A DNA stretch of 7,969 nt from Clostridia bacterium (GTDB lineage Bacteria; Bacillota; Clostridia; Oscillospirales; CAG-272). How positions within the stretch are numbered: position 1 is the first letter of the stretch; each line of letters opens with the position of its first letter. Both the position numbers and the translations under genes were made by a program. Positions 5,942-7,969 of this stretch are shown here, piece by piece. Where the stretch lies: NCBI GenBank assembly GCA_017457465.1, contig JAFTHJ010000120.1, positions 1-7,969 of the forward strand. Direction: 5' to 3'. The notes below the pieces were generated by a model, which saw only the letters and a program-made list of their open reading frames with translations, had not been told where the DNA came from and ran no database searches.

Positions 5942-7252
5942 TCAAACGCCAAGTACGGCGCGTATAAAATCGTCGCCCTGACTCTCAACCGCTCTTATCT
6001 CAACGCCAAGAGAGCGTGACAGCTCCTCGGGACTCATATCATCAAGGAAGATATCTCCCTCTGCCCGAAGCGTTGCTGACGGTATAAGCAGACAGTCACC
6101 AAGCTCACGCCCACGAAGCTGCTCCTCCATATCCTTGCCCGTAAGCAGTCCCGACACGGTTATCTGCTCTCCGAAAAAGTTGTTCTTTATAGGGTATACC
6201 GTCACCGAAAGTCCCTCGACACGGCGCTCTATCTCTCGGCACAGCTCACGGATATATTCGTAAGACGCGTATCCCGTAGCTACAGACACTGCCCTTCCTA
6301 CCGAAAAGCGTTCGGTATACTCATCAAGATATTCAAGCTCCCCAAAAACCTCGGTACGAAGCTCGGTTATCATTCCCACGCCATTCTCTATCTGCGCATA
6401 ATCCTCATAAAAGCTGTCCGAGGGCAATTCCAGCCCTGCTTTTATGTAAAGCTCATCCGCGGGGTAAAAAAGACGTGTACCGTATTTTTCAAAACATTTG
6501 TCGCCAAACGCGTTTACCTGACGTATCACCTCGGCACACTCCTCCGCCGAAAAGCTCTCCAGCGGATAAAGTCCGTCACGGAATTTCGTCAGTCCCGCGG
6601 GAACTATCGAGGTGCTCTGCATCGCGGGATAAAGCCGCTCAAGGTCGCGCATCGTGCGCTCAAGCTCCTCGCCGTCGTTGAGTCCGCGGCAAAGCACTAT
6701 CTGACAGCAAAGACCTATCCCCGCCTCGGCAAGTCGGTCAAGATAGCGAAGCACATCCCCCGCGCGTTTGTTTTTCATCATCTTAACACGAAGCTCGGGA
6801 TTCGTGGTGTGGACAGAGACATTCACGGGAGATATGTGCATCTCAATTATTCTGTCTATATCTCGGTCTCCGAGATTTGTGAGCGTTACGTAATTTCCGT
6901 GAAGGAAGGAAAGTCTCGAATCATCGTCCTTGAAATACAGTGAGCTGCGAAGCCCACGCGGAAGCTGGTCGATAAAGCAAAAAACGCACTTGTTTTCGCA
7001 AGAATGCTTCTTATCCATAAGCGGAGTTTCAAAGTCAAGACCTATATCGTCATATTCTTTTTTCTTTATTTTGAAATCGAGCGTCTCTCCGTCTCTGCTT
7101 ACGCGGATAGATACCACCTTCTCGGCAAGATAGAAACGGTAGTCAAGCACATCGTTTATCTCTCTGCCATTAATGGATATCAGCATATCCCCCGCGCGCA
7201 ATCCCGCCTTTTTGGCTCTGCTACGCTCCAAAACCGCCGTAATTTTAACCAT
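5942..7252 (-). CDS. PDZ / radical SAM / DUF512 protein of unknown function
   Basis: A 436-residue putative iron-sulfur enzyme. An N-terminal PDZ-like domain (~1-70, with AKKAGLRAGDMLISING) is followed by a radical SAM core whose CX3CX2C motif is C85-ENK-C89-VF-C92, the expected ligands of a 4Fe-4S cluster that cleaves S-adenosylmethionine. The C-terminal DUF512 region contains VPAGLTKFR, the ADELYIKAG segment, ENGVGMI and a late LLTGKD...FLDDMSPEEL stretch. No substrate is established for the family. It is neighbour to der in many Clostridia, so a role in ribosome or tRNA modification is an inference from context. ATG at 7252 is chosen because AAAGGA is six bases upstream. GTG at 7270 is in frame, but no ribosome binding site precedes it and it lies only ~16 bases from the expected transcript start. 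It is the first gene of the operon. Confidence 0.92.
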   Translation of the reverse strand: MVKITAVLERSRAKKAGLRAGDMLISINGREINDVLDYRFYLAEKVVSIRVSRDGETLDFKIKKKEYDDIGLDFETPLMDKKHSCENKCVFCFIDQLPRGLRSSLYFKDDDSRLSFLHGNYVTLTNLGDRDIDRIIEMHISPVNVSVHTTNPELRVKMMKNKRAGDVLRYLDRLAEAGIGLCCQIVLCRGLNDGEELERTMRDLERLYPAMQSTSIVPAGLTKFRDGLYPLESFSAEECAEVIRQVNAFGDKCFEKYGTRLFYPADELYIKAGLELPSDSFYEDYAQIENGVGMITELRTEVFGELEYLDEYTERFSVGRAVSVATGYASYEYIRELCREIERRVEGLSVTVYPIKNNFFGEQITVSGLLTGKDMEEQLRGRELGDCLLIPSATLRAEGDIFLDDMSPEELSRSLGVEIRAVESQGDDFIRAVLGV

Positions 7253-7258
7253 CTTTCG

Positions 7259-7264
7259 TCCTTT
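7259..7264 (-). promoter_or_regulatory. Ribosome binding site that sets the DUF512 gene start
   Basis: AAAGGA on the minus strand lies six bases before ATG at 7252. It falls within the extension that a GTG start at 7270 would translate, so the shorter protein is favoured. Confidence 0.8.
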
Positions 7265-7292
7265 GCACACTTTCCCATTATATTATTATAAT

Positions 7293-7321
7293 ATTATACC
7301 ACATTATTTGCGATTTGTCAA
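7293..7321 (-). promoter_or_regulatory. Perfect-consensus sigma-A promoter of the der-obg operon
   Basis: TTGACA (7321-7316) and TATAAT (7298-7293) are both exact consensus hexamers at the optimal 17-base spacing, with G just before the spacer end. Transcription should begin near 7286, leaving a leader of only ~34 bases. No operator-like dyad overlaps the core, which fits strong constitutive expression. Confidence 0.93.
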
Positions 7322-7404
7322 AGACTTATATACAAAAAATAAAGATATGTATTTTCACATACGTGTCGGCGCACGGAGTGTTGCCAAACGAATATAATAA
7401 AAAT

Positions 7405-7439
7405 AACAATCGACGGTAGGCAAATGTCCGTCGATTGTT
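7405..7439 (-). terminator. Intrinsic terminator downstream of prmA
   Basis: AACAATCGACGG (7405-7416) pairs perfectly with CCGTCGATTGTT (7428-7439), a 12-bp stem with an 11-base loop. The minus-strand tail ATTTTTATTATATT is strongly U-rich. The plus-strand tail (TTTCC) is weak, and no plus-strand gene precedes it. Confidence 0.88.
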
Positions 7440-7490
7440 TTCCTTATAAGAAATCACGAAAATAAACCAAACAAAAAATCGGAAATTCAA

Positions 7491-7551
7491 ACCCTTTTTT
7501 AAAGGTTTGGAAAGGGTATGGGGAAACCTTTCCTCAAAAGGTTTCCCCATA
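7491..7551. repeat. Compound hairpin element downstream of prmA
   Basis: TATGGGGAAACCTTT (7517-7531) pairs perfectly with 7537-7551, a 15-bp stem with a 5-base loop. A second smaller stem, ACCCTTT (7491-7497) with AAAGGGT (7511-7517), adjoins it. Neither side of the large stem has a run of U in the transcript, so it is not a standard terminator. It may protect the prmA 3' end or be a copy of a dispersed intergenic repeat. The 7253-7563 interval holds only this element, the terminator and the operon promoter, with no credible gene. Confidence 0.65.
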
Positions 7552-7563
7552 AAAAACGCACAC

Positions 7564-7969
7564 TTATGCTTTCTTAACTACCAAAGCGCACCAGCCGTTG
7601 TCGATAGCCTTATCGACTATGCTGAAGCCGTTCGCCTCGAAGCAGTTGATAACATCCTCGGAGCGCTCGATAATAATACCCGACGCCAGAAGCACACCGC
7701 CCTCGGCAAGATACGCGCCCACATCGGGCGTCATTCTGATAATAATATCCGCAACTATATTAGCGCATATGATATCATATTTGCCATCGCTCACATCCAC
7801 CTGACGAAGCAGGTCGGACTGATCGCAGCTTATATTTGTCTGTCCGCTGTCCTTTATGTTTTCCCTTGCGACCTTGACCGCCACAGGGTCTATGTCATAA
7901 GCTCTGCAAAGCTCGGCGCCGAGCTTTGAAGCGCAGATAGCAAGAATTCCGCTTCCGCAACCAACGTCA
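7564..7969 (-). CDS. prmA: Ribosomal protein L11 methyltransferase PrmA, C-terminal part
   Basis: The last 134 codons of a gene that enters from the window edge. PrmA uses S-adenosylmethionine to methylate lysines and the N-terminus of ribosomal protein L11. The visible part is most of the class I methyltransferase domain: motif I DVGCGSGILAI right at the edge, the acidic motif II in AYDIDPVAVKVAREN, and CANIVADIIIRMTP, a family hallmark that places the catalytic N(I/L)xA segment. It ends with DNGWCALVVKKA, like the usual GEWxALVxKK terminus. The N-terminal L11-binding domain is outside the window. Nothing in the fragment looks damaged. An internal GTG at 7884 is not a start. In many Firmicutes rsmE follows prmA; here a hairpin and terminator follow instead. 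Confidence 0.9.
   Translation of the reverse strand, partial: DVGCGSGILAICASKLGAELCRAYDIDPVAVKVARENIKDSGQTNISCDQSDLLRQVDVSDGKYDIICANIVADIIIRMTPDVGAYLAEGGVLLASGIIIERSEDVINCFEANGFSIVDKAIDNGWCALVVKKA
7907..7928. repeat. 22-bp perfect palindrome inside prmA
   Basis: CAAAGCTCGGC (7907-7917) is followed directly by its exact reverse complement (7918-7928). It encodes part of the SKLGAEL stretch after motif I. As RNA it could fold into a stem of about nine pairs with a small loop. No function is known. Confidence 0.6.

Larger units (their letters stand above)
1177..7321 (-). other. Six-gene transcription unit: DUF512 gene-der-obg-ppa-CPBP-tadA
   Basis: Six minus-strand genes run from a consensus promoter (7321-7293) to a hairpin (1213-1177). 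Intergenic gaps are 32, -2 to 10, 26 and 23 bases, with a 4-base overlap at the end, and each gene has its own ribosome binding site. No internal hairpin or convincing internal promoter was seen. Co-transcription is inferred from spacing only. Confidence 0.75.

Noticed and set aside
504..6602. The 10-mer palindrome TCCCGCGGGA at 504-513, 2395-2404 and 6593-6602
   Set aside because: In all three places it is the codons CCC GCG GGA for Pro-Ala-Gly in frame, so codon preference explains it and not a regulatory site.
7253..7270. Longer DUF512 protein starting with GTG at 7270
   Set aside because: There is no ribosome binding site before it, and the AAAGGA used by the ATG at 7252 would be inside its coding sequence.
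7326..7550. 74-codon minus-strand frame between prmA and the DUF512 gene
   Set aside because: Its start lies in the hairpin arm, it runs through the intrinsic terminator and the operon's upstream promoter region, and its composition follows the repeat rather than a protein.
7507..7929. 140-codon open frame on the plus strand
   Set aside because: It starts inside the hairpin at 7517-7551 and runs antisense through prmA; no ribosome binding site.
1..7969. Search for tRNA, rRNA, riboswitch, CRISPR, insertion sequence, phage or defence genes
   Set aside because: No cloverleaf, regularly spaced repeats, transposase motifs or known leader RNAs were seen; all intergenic stretches are short and accounted for by promoters and hairpins.

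Overview
The window looks like ordinary chromosome from a Gram-positive anaerobe of the class Clostridia, most likely the gut Ruminococcaceae/Oscillospiraceae group. The evidence is: strong AAAGGAGG-type ribosome binding sites, near-consensus sigma-A promoters with 17-base spacers, AT-rich intergenic regions, the clostridial pairing of a PDZ/radical SAM/DUF512 gene with der, and a GH127-type arabinofuranosidase gene typical of plant-fibre users. The exact genus cannot be read from this sequence. All nine genes lie on the minus strand, so transcription runs from high to low coordinates.

Layout in transcription order. (1) 7969-7564: the C-terminal part of prmA (ribosomal protein L11 methyltransferase), cut by the window edge. 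It is followed by a long hairpin of repeat type (7491-7551) and a strong intrinsic terminator (7405-7439). (2) 7321-1177: one tightly packed transcription unit driven by a perfect TTGACA-17-TATAAT promoter. Its order is a PDZ/radical SAM/DUF512 protein, der, obg, ppa, a CPBP-family membrane protease and tadA, and it ends at a 15-bp hairpin. Gaps are 32 bases or fewer, the obg ribosome binding site overlaps the der stop codon, and CPBP and tadA overlap by 4 bases (GTGA). (3) 1101-313: a single gene for a hemolysin III/PAQR-type membrane protein, with its own promoter containing a 13/15 direct repeat and its own terminator. (4) 218-1: a promoter and the first 46 codons of a GH127-like beta-L-arabinofuranosidase, cut by the window edge.

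Functionally, the central operon is mostly about translation. Der and Obg are GTPases for late 50S assembly, TadA makes inosine-34 in tRNA, and pyrophosphatase removes the PPi made by tRNA charging and polymerisation. The upstream prmA methylates L11. The radical SAM protein has no established function, and its genomic partnership with der suggests a role near the ribosome or tRNA.

No mobile element, CRISPR array, RNA gene, phage or defence system was found. The most striking anomaly is in Obg: the invariant last glycine of the GTP-binding P-loop is valine (GYPSVVKS, V171), from a one-base difference at 4059. It is either a sequencing error or a real and functionally puzzling change. Other points worth checking are the paired hairpins at 1177 and 7517, the promoter repeats of the hemolysin III gene, a 22-bp perfect palindrome inside prmA, and dyads around the GH127 promoter.
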